Positions 9,193 to 19,560 of a DNA stretch of 26,105 nt are shown in pieces. Where the stretch lies: positions 9,208 to 35,312 of the forward strand of contig QZLH01001293.1 in NCBI GenBank assembly GCA_003833135.1, given 5' to 3'. This stretch comes from Oehlia diaphana. Taxonomy: Eukaryota > Glomeromycota > Glomeromycetes > Glomerales > Glomeraceae. Position 1 is the first letter of the stretch; each line of letters opens with the position of its first letter. Made by a program: the position numbers and the translations under genes. Under the pieces are notes generated by a model. That model did no database searches. It was not told the origin of the DNA and saw only the letters and a list, made by a program, of their open reading frames with translations.

Positions 9193-10948
9193 ATTAAATA
9201 AAGATTCAGAATTGGAGTATAATGACAAAAACTTGTTAAATTTTCTCCAATAAATCTAAGAGTGAATTTGTACCTCTGGATATTACAGCGGGTATTCGTA
9301 TGTATTGGTATAGCCGAACACTTTGAACGATCAGAGAATTTCATGTTACGGCATGGACCTTAGTGTAAATAATTAGTTTCAAGGGAAGTGACTTAGAGAA
9401 TTGAACATAAAAATTATATAATATAGTTTGTATAAATAAATGATTCACGCCCTTTATTATTAGAATTAAATAATAACTTATATCTTACTAACTAAAATAA
9501 ATTATCAAATAATTTTATAATAAAGAATTTAATTAGTTTAATTTACACGTAATAGAAATATAGAAAATACATGACTTACACCCTGTTGTATTATTAATTA
9601 TTTATTAGTTAATATAAATATAATACAAAAAAGTATATACTGTAAATTAGATATATCACTTACAATCTAATTATTTAAATAAAGAGTAATTAGTTTAGAT
9701 GCATAAAAAATTAACTGTTAACACAAATAAATATGATGATTATAAGACCCTGAATATCACATTAGAATTTATGGAATTTATGTAGAGTTTATAACTTTAT
9801 ATGGAGACGTAAACGGAAAGTCACGTGATTATATTAAAGGTTTTTGCCACAAATTTGCTTTGAGTTAATCACTCATAAAACTATGATTCTAATAAGTTCT
9901 GGCTACAATTTATTTAATAAAAATGGGTAAATGAATAACTTTAATATAACAAAAATGCGAACATAATTATAATGAGTAAAGTAGGAAAGAACAGTCAAAT
10001 TGAAAGTGAAGAAAGTGTTACGGAAAAAGTAAAAAAGGATTTGACAAAGATACAACATTTGATGTCGAGGACCTACCCAACATGAAATAAACTACTATAT
10101 TAAAACTAGATACAGTTCGCTTCATTATATTCATCATCTTATCGTGAGAGATTTTGTGATTAAGTTCGGTATCTAAAATTTTTATTTAATAGGCGGTAAA
10201 TCGATGATTGAGACTAACATACAGTTATTTATCCATTTACATTTCATAATATTATTATTTTTAAACATCTAAACTGCAGTAATATTATAATAATGAAAAA
10301 TGTATATCGAGCATTTATTTTTCGTAAAAACCAAATTGTTAAATCACTGACATAATGAACAAACAATATATATTCAACAATATTAGTTACTGCTCAATCT
10401 TTCTTTATAAATTGATTTCAAATTTTATTGTTAATCTACCTACAATATAAGGTAATTTTTAAAAATTATAAATAAAATATAGGAAAGTAAAATATAATTA
10501 TTTTGTATAACCAATAATTCTATTGAATTATTATTGAGTTTCTTTTTTATATCCATCTGCTTCTTTTAATGCCCGTCTATTTTTTTTCAATTTTCATAAT
10601 AAGTTTAAATTATGATGCAGCCAATATATGAGCAACGAAATAACTAAATTAATTCTTACAGTCAATAATAGAATATTGCCTGCTCTTTGAGTTTGAATCC
10701 CGACACTTTTCATTAAATCAATATAACGATATTGTGATTCGCTGCTATCACGTGATACATCCGATAATTATGAATTTAATCATTTGGAATTCTCACTCAG
10801 CAGATGCATAACATGAATTGAAACATGCATCCTCAACTTCGCTCAACAATATATATTTATCTAATATATCGTTCTATTTATTATTATTATTTCAATAATA
10901 CAGTATCTAAGAATAAATTCTAATAATTTTACATTATTTTAAGAAATA
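9193..10948. other. Long AT-rich gene-free stretch
   Basis: No recognisable gene. The longest plausible small frame is 9972-10085 (+), a charged 37-residue peptide beginning MSKVGKNSQIESEE; it matches no family I know and is not called as a gene. Much of 9420-9720 is nearly pure A/T. Confidence 0.5.
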
Positions 10949-11020
10949 AGCAGCGTAGCGCAGAGGAAGCGCGCGGGCCCCATAACCCCGAGGTCGGAGG
11001 ATCGAAACCTTCCGCTGCTA
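10949..11020 (+). tRNA. Initiator tRNA-Met (CAU)
   Basis: A 72-nt intronless cloverleaf. The perfect 7-bp acceptor stem AGCAGCG/CGCTGCT is followed by discriminator A. The D stem is GCGC/GCGC, and the anticodon loop CCCATAA has CAU at 10981-10983. The 5-bp T stem has loop ATCGAAA. The A1:U72 pair and the A at positions 54 and 60 in the T loop (instead of TTC...) are eukaryotic initiator identity features. A-box-like TAGCGCAGAGG and B-box-like GGATCGAAACC are present. The anticodon stem is CGGGC/CCCCG, so the pair next to the loop (31-39) is C-C. Initiators normally have three consecutive G-C pairs at this point. Confidence 0.93.
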
Positions 11021-11031
11021 TGTCATATTTC

Positions 11032-11038
11032 TTTTTTT
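11032..11038 (+). terminator. RNA polymerase III T-run terminator
   Basis: Seven consecutive T begin 11 bases after the tRNA end, and further T-runs follow to about 11057. This is the expected Pol III stop signal for the initiator tRNA. Confidence 0.75.
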
Positions 11039-11567
11039 CTTTTTATTTTCTTTTTTTGAAATTATAGATATGACTCATCATATGTCATTTAGTCATTACT
11101 GCGCAAAAGGCGCAAACTGCGCATGTTAATTGCTGCGTATTGGAAATTACTTTCCAAATACGTTTAACATTTTATGCTTCTAATATAGGATTAGAAATAA
11201 GATTGCTAAAGATTTAATATTTATTTTATTATTATAAATTTTAATCCAAGCTACGATAAGACCTGAAATAAGTTTAGGGTCAATGTTTTTGTTTTTCGCT
11301 GCGTAATCCAGATTGATGCTATGACTGGATAATGTTTGATATACTTACAATAACATTAATAACATTTCGGTGAATTTACTGATTTCATACATTAATTGCG
11401 GTATCAGGGGTAAAGAAATAAATATATAATTTATATTGGCGACATTTATCAATTATTATTTAACTAAACATATAATTCTATTTTTTTCTTTTCTTCTTTC
11501 TTCACCGTTACACGATTTAATGGAATTGATATTTGGAGCTGAAATAAACAATTTATGAATCTACTAT
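11039..11567. other. Gene-free stretch after the tRNA
   Basis: No coding region seen. Three GCGCA words lie at about 11100-11125. An imperfect hairpin follows (CGTATTGGAAA with TTTCCAAATACG, about 11136-11162). The significance of either is unclear. Confidence 0.4.
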
Positions 11568-12415
11568 TTAAGTGGAATTGTAAAAGTCATTCATACTAGG
11601 GACTGCAAATTTAAGAGATGATAGAGATGATTTAACTATACTGAAATGAAATTGCCTATATAGACCGCCAGAATTTCTCAAGCCAATTTTAAACTCAATC
11701 CCGTTGTTAAAGTTCAAGATGTAAACTTCTTTATCGTAATTGGTTTTGAGCCAATTTGCTATTGCATAAGCAGTAGTTGTCTTGGTACTCTGCCGATGGC
11801 CATAAAGAAACAGAACTTGCCATTAAGGAGAGAATTTCCTAGGTTCAATATAGTAGTTAATTGCTTCATTGAAGACCAGGTTCTACACAAAAAGAAGTAT
11901 TCGCTCAAATATTCAACATTTGCAAAGCAGATCTCCCACTTTTTATGTCAATACTTTTTCTGTCGTCCAAATCATTCAGGTTTCTTTTTCCTATTGAGGA
12001 AAATCATTTAACGTGTTACAAAGAAAAAAAAGAGATCAGAACAAACTCGATATTTTGTTACTGATATTTTTTGTTCAAGAGGTAAAATATAAAAGACACT
12101 TACAAATAGAGGGCACATGTACAATGTTTTGGATGTTCTCCAGTACAAGTTTAATTGAAAAATACTCCTTACCCATGTAGTCAGGTTTCATCATCTCGCC
12201 ACTAAGAATGTCTTTAATGTTATTTTCAAATTTTTCAAGCAGGTGTTCTTCATTTTCAGCGAGATCAACCTTCCAAGGTCCAATCAATGTTTTTTTTCCT
12301 CATATACTTGATTTTGAGTAAATCATATTCGACTGAGTATTACCAATTAAGCTGCTTTTAGCAACGGATCCTGAAAACATTCATTAAAAGTCTCTCCTAA
12401 GAGTAGACAATTTAA
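11568..12415 (-). pseudogene. Decayed Crinkler (CRN)-type gene: N-terminal domain and P-loop region
   Basis: On the minus strand, pieces in several frames reproduce the known order of a CRN protein. First comes the start signature ISLNCLLLGETFNECF (about 12412-12365). Next, in another frame, come the conserved PWKVDLAENEEHL block and a stretch ending FSIKLVLENIQNIVHVPSI (12285-12100), the ubiquitin-like CRN N-domain. After a gap with stops, an 84-codon frame (11822-11568) begins QVLFLYGHRQSTKTTTAYAI, a Walker-A-like loop, and reads on to VYILNFNNGIEF. CRN proteins are effector-like modular proteins first described in oomycetes and also present in Rhizophagus. At least three frame changes and internal stops make this copy non-functional. 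A GTAAGT donor at about 12105 may mark an old intron. Confidence 0.7.
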
Positions 12416-12846
12416 TGAAATTCCATTTTGGATATAATTCTGTAAACTAATAAAATGAATTTTTAGATAAAGAAGTATTTTATTAGAGGAAGAAATTTTT
12501 TAAAAAAACTTAAAAAGTTTGAATACCTTTCTGATTCGTCGTGACTAATAATAAAATAGACTCTTGATCAGTGGCTTATAATGACGATATAGGTAAATAG
12601 TAAAAAAAAGTAAAAAAATTAGTTTATCGGTAAAAATTTATGCGAAAGAAATGATTAATAAGGTCTGCATGAGACGCAATTTTGGTGAATCCATGATACA
12701 ACTGAAACATGCGCCGCAATGCTGATTTTGAATTTTAATGAACTGAAATTTATGTTAACGATTAAAGTTACATTAAAAACACTAATTTCGTTATACTTTA
12801 TACTTTTCAAATAAAATAAACTAATTTATTTCATCTAATTAGTATT
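12416..12846. other. Gene-free stretch upstream of the CRN relic
   Basis: No coding region seen. An ATG lies a few bases before the CRN start signature on the minus strand but is out of frame with it, consistent with decay at the start as well. Confidence 0.4.
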
Positions 12847-13226
12847 ATTTATTTCATAGGAAGTTGGAAATAATAGCCATGTTCATTTCCGGTCGGTTGC
12901 ATTTTTCGGTCGGAATTTGTTGTACAAAAATTAACCAATAAAATTTTTTTATTTTCGATCGCAAATTGAACTGCTTTAGATTGAAATTAAGTTCGAACTC
13001 TTTATATTGATTATATTTTTTTCTTAAGTGTCACGTAAACAGAAATTATTGGTTATTTTTTTGGCGTTCGACCAAAAAACCCCAAATAAATTGGGCTAAA
13101 AGTTCAGAAAATGGTTGCGTTGTACAAACTGATCAGCCCAATCAAAATTAGCTTAAATCTGACCGAAAAATGCGACCGACCGGAAATGAACAGGGCTAAT
13201 AGGGTTTCCCTTCCTAGGAAATAAAT
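12847..13226. mobile_element. About 380-bp element with long terminal inverted repeats
   Basis: The left arm (about 12847-12917) is matched by the reverse complement of the right arm (about 13226-13157). The best block is TGTTCATTTCCGGTCGGT (18 bases identical), then one mismatch, then GCATTTTTCGGTC (13 identical). Outward, ATTTATTTC-TAGGAAG is shared, with a less conserved part between. Inner similarity fades after the GGTCGG motifs. Target duplication is not obvious: AAT flanks the AGCC/GGCT positions on both sides (12872-12874, 13198-13200), but the outer repeat extends beyond this. It is a MITE-like or foldback element without coding capacity. Confidence 0.65.
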
Positions 13227-13589
13227 GGATAATCAATCCCCAGGAGCGTGTCATTCATTAAATTAACTATTTTTAACTTTTTAAACTCAAAAATTAGTAT
13301 TTAGCGCGATAGTAGATTACTGAAAAAATTTGCGCCACTTTTTTATTTATTTTTTTATAAAAATAGTATAATTATAGTATTGGTACATCTCCGGCACATG
13401 ACAATGTACAATAACACTTCGGACTTTAATTGCTCATATCGGTCATATGAATAAAAAGTATTTACGCGAAAAAAATTGCAAATAAAAATTCCTTATGACA
13501 TGTAACACATAATAATGATGTCATGATATGGGTTTCGTCATGAGTAATTTCAAATAATATAAATAGCTTACCTTTAATGATTTCTTTTT
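13227..13589. other. Gene-free stretch before the satellite array
   Basis: No gene recognised. The minus-strand frame crossing 13462-13665 is Lys-rich low-complexity sequence made by the adjoining T/C-rich tract and is not considered a gene. Confidence 0.4.
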
Positions 13590-14040
13590 TCAACTTCTTG
13601 TTTTTCCTTTTTTTCATCATCTTTTTTTCATCTTTTTTTCCGTCTTCTCTTTTTTTCGTCTTCATTTTTTCGTCTTCCTTTTTTTTATCGTCCTCTTTTA
13701 GGTCTGTTTTCTCTCTGTCTAGGTCTTCGCCCCTTTTCTTTACGTCTTCCTTTAAGTATGTAGGATGGGAGTGTGGGTTTGTGTGTGGGTTTGTGTGTAG
13801 GTGGTGTTTTATCTTTTTTTTTTTTTCATCATCTTTTTTTAGGACTGCTCTCTTTTTTTTAGGATTATTTTCGTTTTTTTAGGACTATCTTCTTTTTTTT
13901 TAGGACTATCATCATCTTTTTTTTCGTCTTTCTTTAGGTATGTGGGTTGAGAGTGTGGGTTTGGTGTGGGTTGGGAGTGTGGGTTTGCGTGGTGTGGGTG
14001 TTTGAGTTGGGAGTGTGGGTTTGCAGTGGTGTGGGTGTTC

Positions 14041-14083
14041 GGGTTGGGAGTGTGGGTTTGGGTGGGTTTGGGTGTGGGTTGGG
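14041..14083 (+). other. Dense G-quadruplex-forming motif
   Basis: Eight GGG runs separated by loops of 1-5 bases (GGGTTGGGAGTGTGGG, then GGGTGGGTTTGGG and so on) lie on one strand. This satisfies the usual four-run G4 pattern more than once. Confidence 0.75.
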
Positions 14084-14323
14084 TGTGTTGTTTTAAAATC
14101 TTGTTTTTTTCGTCTTTTTTCTTAGGTCTTAATGTGATGCACTCTTTCGTTGTTTCTGAGAACTCCCGTACCATTCAAAAACGTCAGGAAGTCTTCTCTT
14201 AGGCCTCTTTTCTTTACGTCTTTTTTTTAAGTATGTGGGTTAGGAGAGTGGGTTTGGGTGTGGGTTCTGTTTGGGAGTGTGGGTTGGGAGTGTGGGTTTG
14301 CGTGGTGTGGGTGTTTGTGTTGG

Positions 14324-14407
14324 GAGTGTGGGTTTACGTGGTGTGGGTTGAGAGTGTGGGTTTACGTGGTGTGGGTTGAGAGTGTGGGTTTACGTGGTGT
14401 GGGTTGA
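14324..14407 (+). repeat. 28-bp tandem repeat, three perfect copies
   Basis: Copies at 14324-14351, 14352-14379 and 14380-14407 are identical, each starting GAGTGTGGGTTTACG. The unit lies in the largest GT block of the array. Confidence 0.9.
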
Positions 14408-14539
14408 GAGTGTGGGTTTGGGTCGGTTTGGGTGTGTGGGTTTGCGTGGTGTGGGTGTTTGGGTTGGGAGTGTGGGTTTGGGTCGGTTTGGGTGTGTGAG
14501 TTTGCGTGGTGTGAGTGTTTGGGTTGGGAGTGTGGGTTT
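14408..14539 (+). repeat. 60-bp tandem repeat, two copies and a partial third
   Basis: 14401-14460 and 14461-14520 match at exactly 60-bp spacing with two substitutions, and a third copy starts at 14521 before diverging near 14540. Units contain GGTTTGGGTCGGTTTGGG. Confidence 0.88.
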
Positions 14540-15090
14540 TGGTGTGGGTTGGGAGTGTTGTTTTAAAATCTTTTTTTTTCGTCTTCTTATTTTAGGTCTA
14601 ATTGTGATGCACTCTTTTGTCGTTGCTGAGAACTCCTGTACCATTCAAAAGAGTTAGTATGTCTTCTCTTAGGCCTCTTTTCTTTACGTCTTTCTTTAGG
14701 TTAGGTATGTGGGTTGGGAGTATGGGTTTGGGTGTGAGTTGGTTTTGTTGGATGTGGATTGGGATTGTTTTTATCTTTTTTTTTCGTATTCTTTTTTTAG
14801 GTCTAATTGCGATACACGTTTACGTTGTTGCTGTAATTGATAGAGGATCCTGTACCATTCAAAAACGTGGGTTTATTTCGAATCAGTTCTTTCTTAAATA
14901 TTCATATATATTTTTGTCGGTAAAATGCCACGTCAATGCAACAAACGTCATAAGAATTTTCGAGAAGCCTTATGTTGTAAATAGTCATAGAATGGTGTTG
15001 TATCTTCTTTTTTTTCGTCTTTTTTTTGGGTCTATCTTCTCTCTGTCTAATTGATGGAGTGTACTGTACCATTCAAAAACGTCAGGAATA

Positions 15091-17699
15091 AAGTAAGCCA
15101 AGTGATCAAGCTGCCAGGCAATTAAAGATGTCAAAGGGTCGGTAAGTCAAGTGGAGTTGATCTATGCAATTGTCATCGGGCACTATTAGAGATTACAAAA
15201 TCAGAAGGCGGTAATCTTGCAGTGTACGGTTGTTAAAAAAATTACATGTACAGTTTTATTTATAAGTAGTTTTATTAGAAATTTGTAAAATGATTTTAAA
15301 ATAAAATAAATACTTAATAATAAATAAATGAAAAAAAAATTGATTTTTTGTATAATTATTCTCGAAAGGAGACGGGTCATCGAGACTCAGAAGAGTTAAA
15401 CGTATAGTGAGTTTAAATTCTTTAATAAATAGTTATTGGATGGTGGAATAGAGGGAATGGAGATATTGGTCGAAGACTGATATCCCCATCCAATAACTGA
15501 GTTATAGTTCGGTCATTAGGACCAATAGGATATTGTTTTCTAGATTATTATAATATTTATATAAAATATTTTAATAAATTTAATAAATCATTTTTGAAAT
15601 AAATAAAAATATTTTTAATGGTCTCTTCGATTAAAATAATTTATACATGTTTATTCTTTTTTTTTTAAAAAAAAAATACCTCAGGAAATGATCATATAAC
15701 GGCTCTTTAAAAATGTCCGATTTTGCAAAGTGTTTTTATTTTGGTTATATATTTTTAACTGGTTACTTTTAAATCAATATGCATATTCTTTAATTTGAAC
15801 GATTAAAAAAGGATCTATTTTGTCATGATCATTGCATAAAATGTTACTAAACGTTTAAAACGTTTAAAGCGTGTTTTGTTCACAATTTTAAAATATTCGT
15901 CAGAGTATGTTTGTATTACTAAGGAAAAAAATGGAATTTTAATTTTATTCGTAAAAAACCAATGTACGTGCCAATGGATCTGCTAATGCAAGGAAAACTG
16001 ATTAAATGGAGTAATTTAAGAGCAAACAGATATTTTAGTTTGGTTATTTTTTCATCAAGTGTGATAAATCCATCTTATTAAAGAGACAAAATCTTTTTTA
16101 ACTGGATTTTGGGTAGTTTTTAATCGGATATTTTTTAACCGGATAAAAAAAGAGATCGATAGTCGATAGGTATCAAACGATTATGTGATTATTTTATTTA
16201 AATTGATACCAAAAAAAATTTCTTTGAATATAAATAAATGAAATAATGTTCAAACTAAAATATAAATGAAAAAAAAATAAAACGTAATTAAATTATTTTT
16301 TTTACTTTTTTCTTTAGAAAAATTAATTACTAATTCTTTCTATTATAGAAATGTTAAAGAAACAGTCCTAATTGTCACATGGTTACTTCTTAATGCCGTA
16401 ATTCCGACATATTTGCCCCGCTTTAGACGATCCCCTTATATGGCTAGGATTGTATATCACAGATAGAGAGTTTATAAAACTTCTTTACAATATATCATTG
16501 ATATCATTGGACTTACCTTGATGAGAGAAATCCAATGGTAATAAATTACAATTTTAGTATTGATATTAACTGAGTTATTACAAAAAATGTGATTTTCTCT
16601 TTCAGATATTGTAAGTTGTATAAGAGATATTTGGGTCTAATTAAATACTATAACTTACCATCTGCAATGTAATTAGATTATTAAATAATTATTTAAACAA
16701 AGAATTTAGTTATATAGAATAACGAAAATAAGTAATTTCATTATTATTTAATTATAAGATAACCTATTAACTTACGAGCTAAATTAATAATTATAAATTT
16801 TAAATAAGAATATAGTTAGTTTGAATATTACCATGAATATAAATTATTAAAATAAATATTTCAGCTTGTTAAGCATATTATATTATCTGTTATACTAGAA
16901 CTAATTTTATTATATTGCAAATTTGTATAAAAATTTTAGAATTATTTTGACTTGTATTAGATATTCATTCTATATTTTATTTACCTTGATCCATTTGCTA
17001 TATACTGTAATTATATTAAAATTCTCCCAAACTGAAAAGATAATGTAAACATCATCTTTTTTTCTAATTAAATATCTTTGTTAACAGTTGTTTAGGTAAT
17101 AATGGTAATAATGATGCATTATGTGCAAATATGTCGAAGCGCAAGCACTAAATTTTCCCGTAGTCGTCATTATAGTGACGCAGCATAAATAAACAAGGAA
17201 AATATACAATAACTTTAAAATTATTAAGTAGACGTTACTTTGGTAGTTTACTTATGTGATAAAAATTAGTTTTAATGACTTATTTGATATTTTTATTTTT
17301 TTTTCGTTAAAACCGCATTAAATGATCGACAAAAACGATAAAAAATTAGGTTTTGGGTTTTATATACATGTATCAAAGTCTCCTTCCGATTGATCATATT
17401 TCATTTTTGATCATTTCCATCCTCTCGAGACAATGTGATTGGCTGCAGCAGATTGCATCACCAAAGCTTATCCGGCTGCTTTTTTTAAAAAAAAAAAAAA
17501 AAATTTTTTTTTTTATTTTTTTCAGTTTTTTTTAAAGCCAAAAAAAAATAATTTTTTAATTATTTTTATCTTCGGTTTTTAATTTAATTTTTTTTTCAAT
17601 TCAAACTGGAAAGTTTCAAACTTCAAATTGAAAAATATTTTTTTTTTATAGCCTAACTAAAGAAAATGAAATCAGTGAAGTATATCACCATTTTTATAT
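15091..17699. other. Long AT-rich gene-free stretch
   Basis: No coding region recognised. It contains a perfect 13-bp inverted repeat at 15431-15443/15486-15498 and several T-run/A-run junctions (15656-15676, 17482-17515). The word TTTTTTAACYGGAT or a close variant appears a few times near 16095-16145. The frame at 17353-17535 ends in poly-Lys/Phe low-complexity sequence and is not a gene. Confidence 0.45.
15431..15498. repeat. Perfect 13-bp inverted repeat (hairpin)
   Basis: AGTTATTGGATGG at 15431-15443 is exactly complementary to CCATCCAATAACT at 15486-15498, with a 42-base loop that contains a further short ATAT-centred match. It could be a small foldback element or a structured RNA; nothing decides between them. 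Confidence 0.6.
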
Positions 17700-18090
17700 A
17701 TTGTATATAGGATATCTCAAAATATACTAGATACAAAAGATTATATTATAGTTTGTTGTAGATTACTATATTGTGATAAATATGTTAAAAATATACTTCT
17801 ACAAGATATTGATGGTTGTAAACCATGTAAAATAAATAACTTAAAGGATAATTTCATCAATTGGACTAGTAGAAATAAAAAAAATGATGATTTTATTCAA
17901 AAAATGCAATTAAATATTAATGGACATGATGATATAATGATATTAAAGTAATTGGAAGAGTTGATAATAATGCCGCTATTATGAAAGAATGGTCCATTAG
18001 AATATGATTATATTATTGAAATACATAAAAGAAAATATTATAAAGAGTTGTATTAAAATGTAATTAAATCTTTATAATTGATTGATTCAG
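17700..18090 (+). pseudogene. Decayed copy of the kinase repeat module
   Basis: The + strand reads ISQN, DTKDYIIV, a damaged Cys region (DGCKPCKIN), NFINWTS, DDFIQKMQLNIN and GHDDI, clearly the module seen nine times downstream. The EWIPYNQF segment is then missing. The frame changes to DIKVIGRVDNNAAI, TAA and TGA stops appear, and only a VVLKC-like trace remains near 18050. A GTATATAG just before it resembles the acceptor of the living modules. It lies about 1.1 kb before the first intact exon, in the same orientation, and marks the edge of the amplified array. Confidence 0.75.
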
Positions 18091-19110
18091 CATAAATAAA
18101 AAGAAAATAAAGATGGTTTTATTTATTATTATATAACATTCAGTTATATTGTTGTTACTTAGATGCTATTATTTTGAATTCTTTTCAATTTAGATTTTCC
18201 CTACCTTTTGCATAATTTGTTGTAATAAAACTATTATTGATACAAGAAAATTTTACTACTCAGAGGTAAAAAAAACCTTTTTCATGACTAAAAATTTTGT
18301 GGTTGAAAGGAAAAAGTCAAAAAGCTATATGAGAGATAAAAATACATTATTAACGCGAGCCTCTCTTTATTAAAAACCTATTTTTATTTCCCTTTTTATT
18401 ATGGTTTATTTTTATTGGAAAATAGAGTTCTATAGAATTACAATAATAAGTTGAAATATTTTGGAGAATGATAATCAACAAGAGTATTAAGCATTGCTAA
18501 AATAGCGCTACTTTCCTTTGACGAAAAAGTGGAACGAACCTATAGAACCATAAAATTTTAACTTTTGACCCTCAAAGACAGCTGCGGGTTGCACAGTAAA
18601 AAGAGAAATCAGAATTGATAGTACATGCAGATTTTGCACTCCTATCCTGCAGATCCTCAGATTAAGAATGATACGAACGGAAATAAAAATTCAATTTTCC
18701 AAAAAGCGGATTGTCCTGCGGTTTCAGTGTAAATTATGGGACTTTTATAGAAGAGTGACTATATATTCAGTTTGTTTAGTGTAACAAACATTTTAACCAA
18801 ACCAAATAATCTTAATCTTTGTTAGTTTTTAATTTTAATTTTATTAATTTACTTTATCTCTTGTAACAGTTTAGCTGCTGTTCAACGTTCAACAAAAATG
18901 TTGGAAATTTCTGCATAATTGAACAGAATATAAAAAAAATATTGGTACGAGGACAAAATAACATGTGATCACTGATCTGCTTCACGTTACTGATGGACAT
19001 CGATTTCAACAATATTGGTAACAATATTTAAAATATACCATTGTTATTTTGTGTTGAGGTTACTCTGGTGTAACATTATAAATATAAAAAAAATATGACG
19101 CGCTTTAAAA
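18091..19110. other. Gene-free stretch upstream of the kinase gene
   Basis: No coding region seen. It probably contains the promoter of the kinase gene, ending in the T/A tract at 19111-19132. Confidence 0.4.
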
Positions 19111-19132
19111 TTTTTTTTTTTTAAAAAAAAAA
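19111..19132 (+). promoter_or_regulatory. Poly(dT)-poly(dA) tract before the kinase gene
   Basis: Twelve T followed directly by ten A, 26 bp before the ATG at 19159. Same signature as upstream of BTB genes 1 and 2; promoter role inferred. Confidence 0.4.
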
Positions 19133-19158
19133 CTAAATAAATTAATGAAGAATAAATA

Positions 19159-19560
19159 ATGTTATTATATCATTACAAAGTGTGTAACAAGTGTGATGAA
19201 AAATATACAGACGTATATGAAAGATGGTGTAGATCATGTCAAGTAAATTATTTAAAGAATAATTTTACAAATTGGACAAGTGGCGATAAAGAAATTGATG
19301 ATTTCATTCAAAAAAAGCAATTACAAATTGATAGTTATGATGATATAATAATTGAATGGATACCATATAATCAATTTATTGATATTAAAAAAATAGAAAA
19401 AAATGTTGATAATGCTGTCACTATATATTCAGCATTATGGAATAATGGTTCATTACATTATGATAGTAATCAAGAAGAATTAACAAGAAAACCTAATATA
19501 AAAGTTGTATTAAAATGTTTAAACAACTTTAAAAATATAATTGATGAATTTCTGATTGAG
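19159..19560 (+). repeat. Kinase module 1 (first exon)
   Basis: Codes residues 1-134. It begins MLLYHYKVCNKC and lacks the GISQNPDT segment that opens the other modules, so it resembles the ancestral first exon. The ribbon is CNKC...WCRSC. EWIPYNQF is present, the glycine loop is replaced by KNVDNAVTIY, and the beta3 Lys (VVLKC) is kept. It ends LIE at a GTATGA donor. Confidence 0.8.

Larger units (their letters stand above)
13590..15090. repeat. Composite GT-rich and pyrimidine-rich satellite-like array
   Basis: On + this region alternates T/C-rich tracts (many copies of TTTTTTCGTCTT and AGGACTATC-type words) with G/T-rich blocks built from GTGGGTTTG, GGTGTGGG and GGGTTGGGAG. A non-repetitive-looking landmark recurs: GTACCATTCAAAA at 14168, 14638, 14852 and 15066, spaced 470, 214 and 214 bp. 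GTGATGCACTCTTT precedes the first two copies. TCTTTACGTCTT followed by a TATGT word introduces most GT blocks. The frames on either strand translate to Gly/Val/Trp- or Pro/Thr/His-rich low-complexity peptides and are not taken as genes. Confidence 0.85.

Noticed and set aside
9420..9720. Possible degenerate tandem repeat of about 125 bp, with weak similarity to 16650-16830
   Set aside because: Similarity is spread over nearly pure A/T sequence and cannot be told from compositional bias by eye.
9972..10085. 37-codon frame starting MSKVGKN
   Set aside because: Charged short peptide without family match, splice context or conserved upstream tract; kept only as a note in the intergenic entry.
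11796..12011. 71-codon frame on +
   Set aside because: Overlaps the CRN relic, whose P-loop homology is on the minus strand; the + translation has no motif.
14324..14539. CRISPR array
   Set aside because: The 28-bp and 60-bp units are head-to-tail tandem repeats with no unique spacers, in a eukaryotic context.
13462..15054. Several 67-145 codon frames on both strands in the satellite array
   Set aside because: Translations are Lys-rich, Phe/Ser-rich, Val/Gly/Trp-rich or Pro/Thr/His-rich low complexity produced by the DNA repeats; no start context or domain supports coding.
17353..17535. 60-codon frame on +
   Set aside because: Ends in homopolymer-derived Lys and Phe, with no homology.
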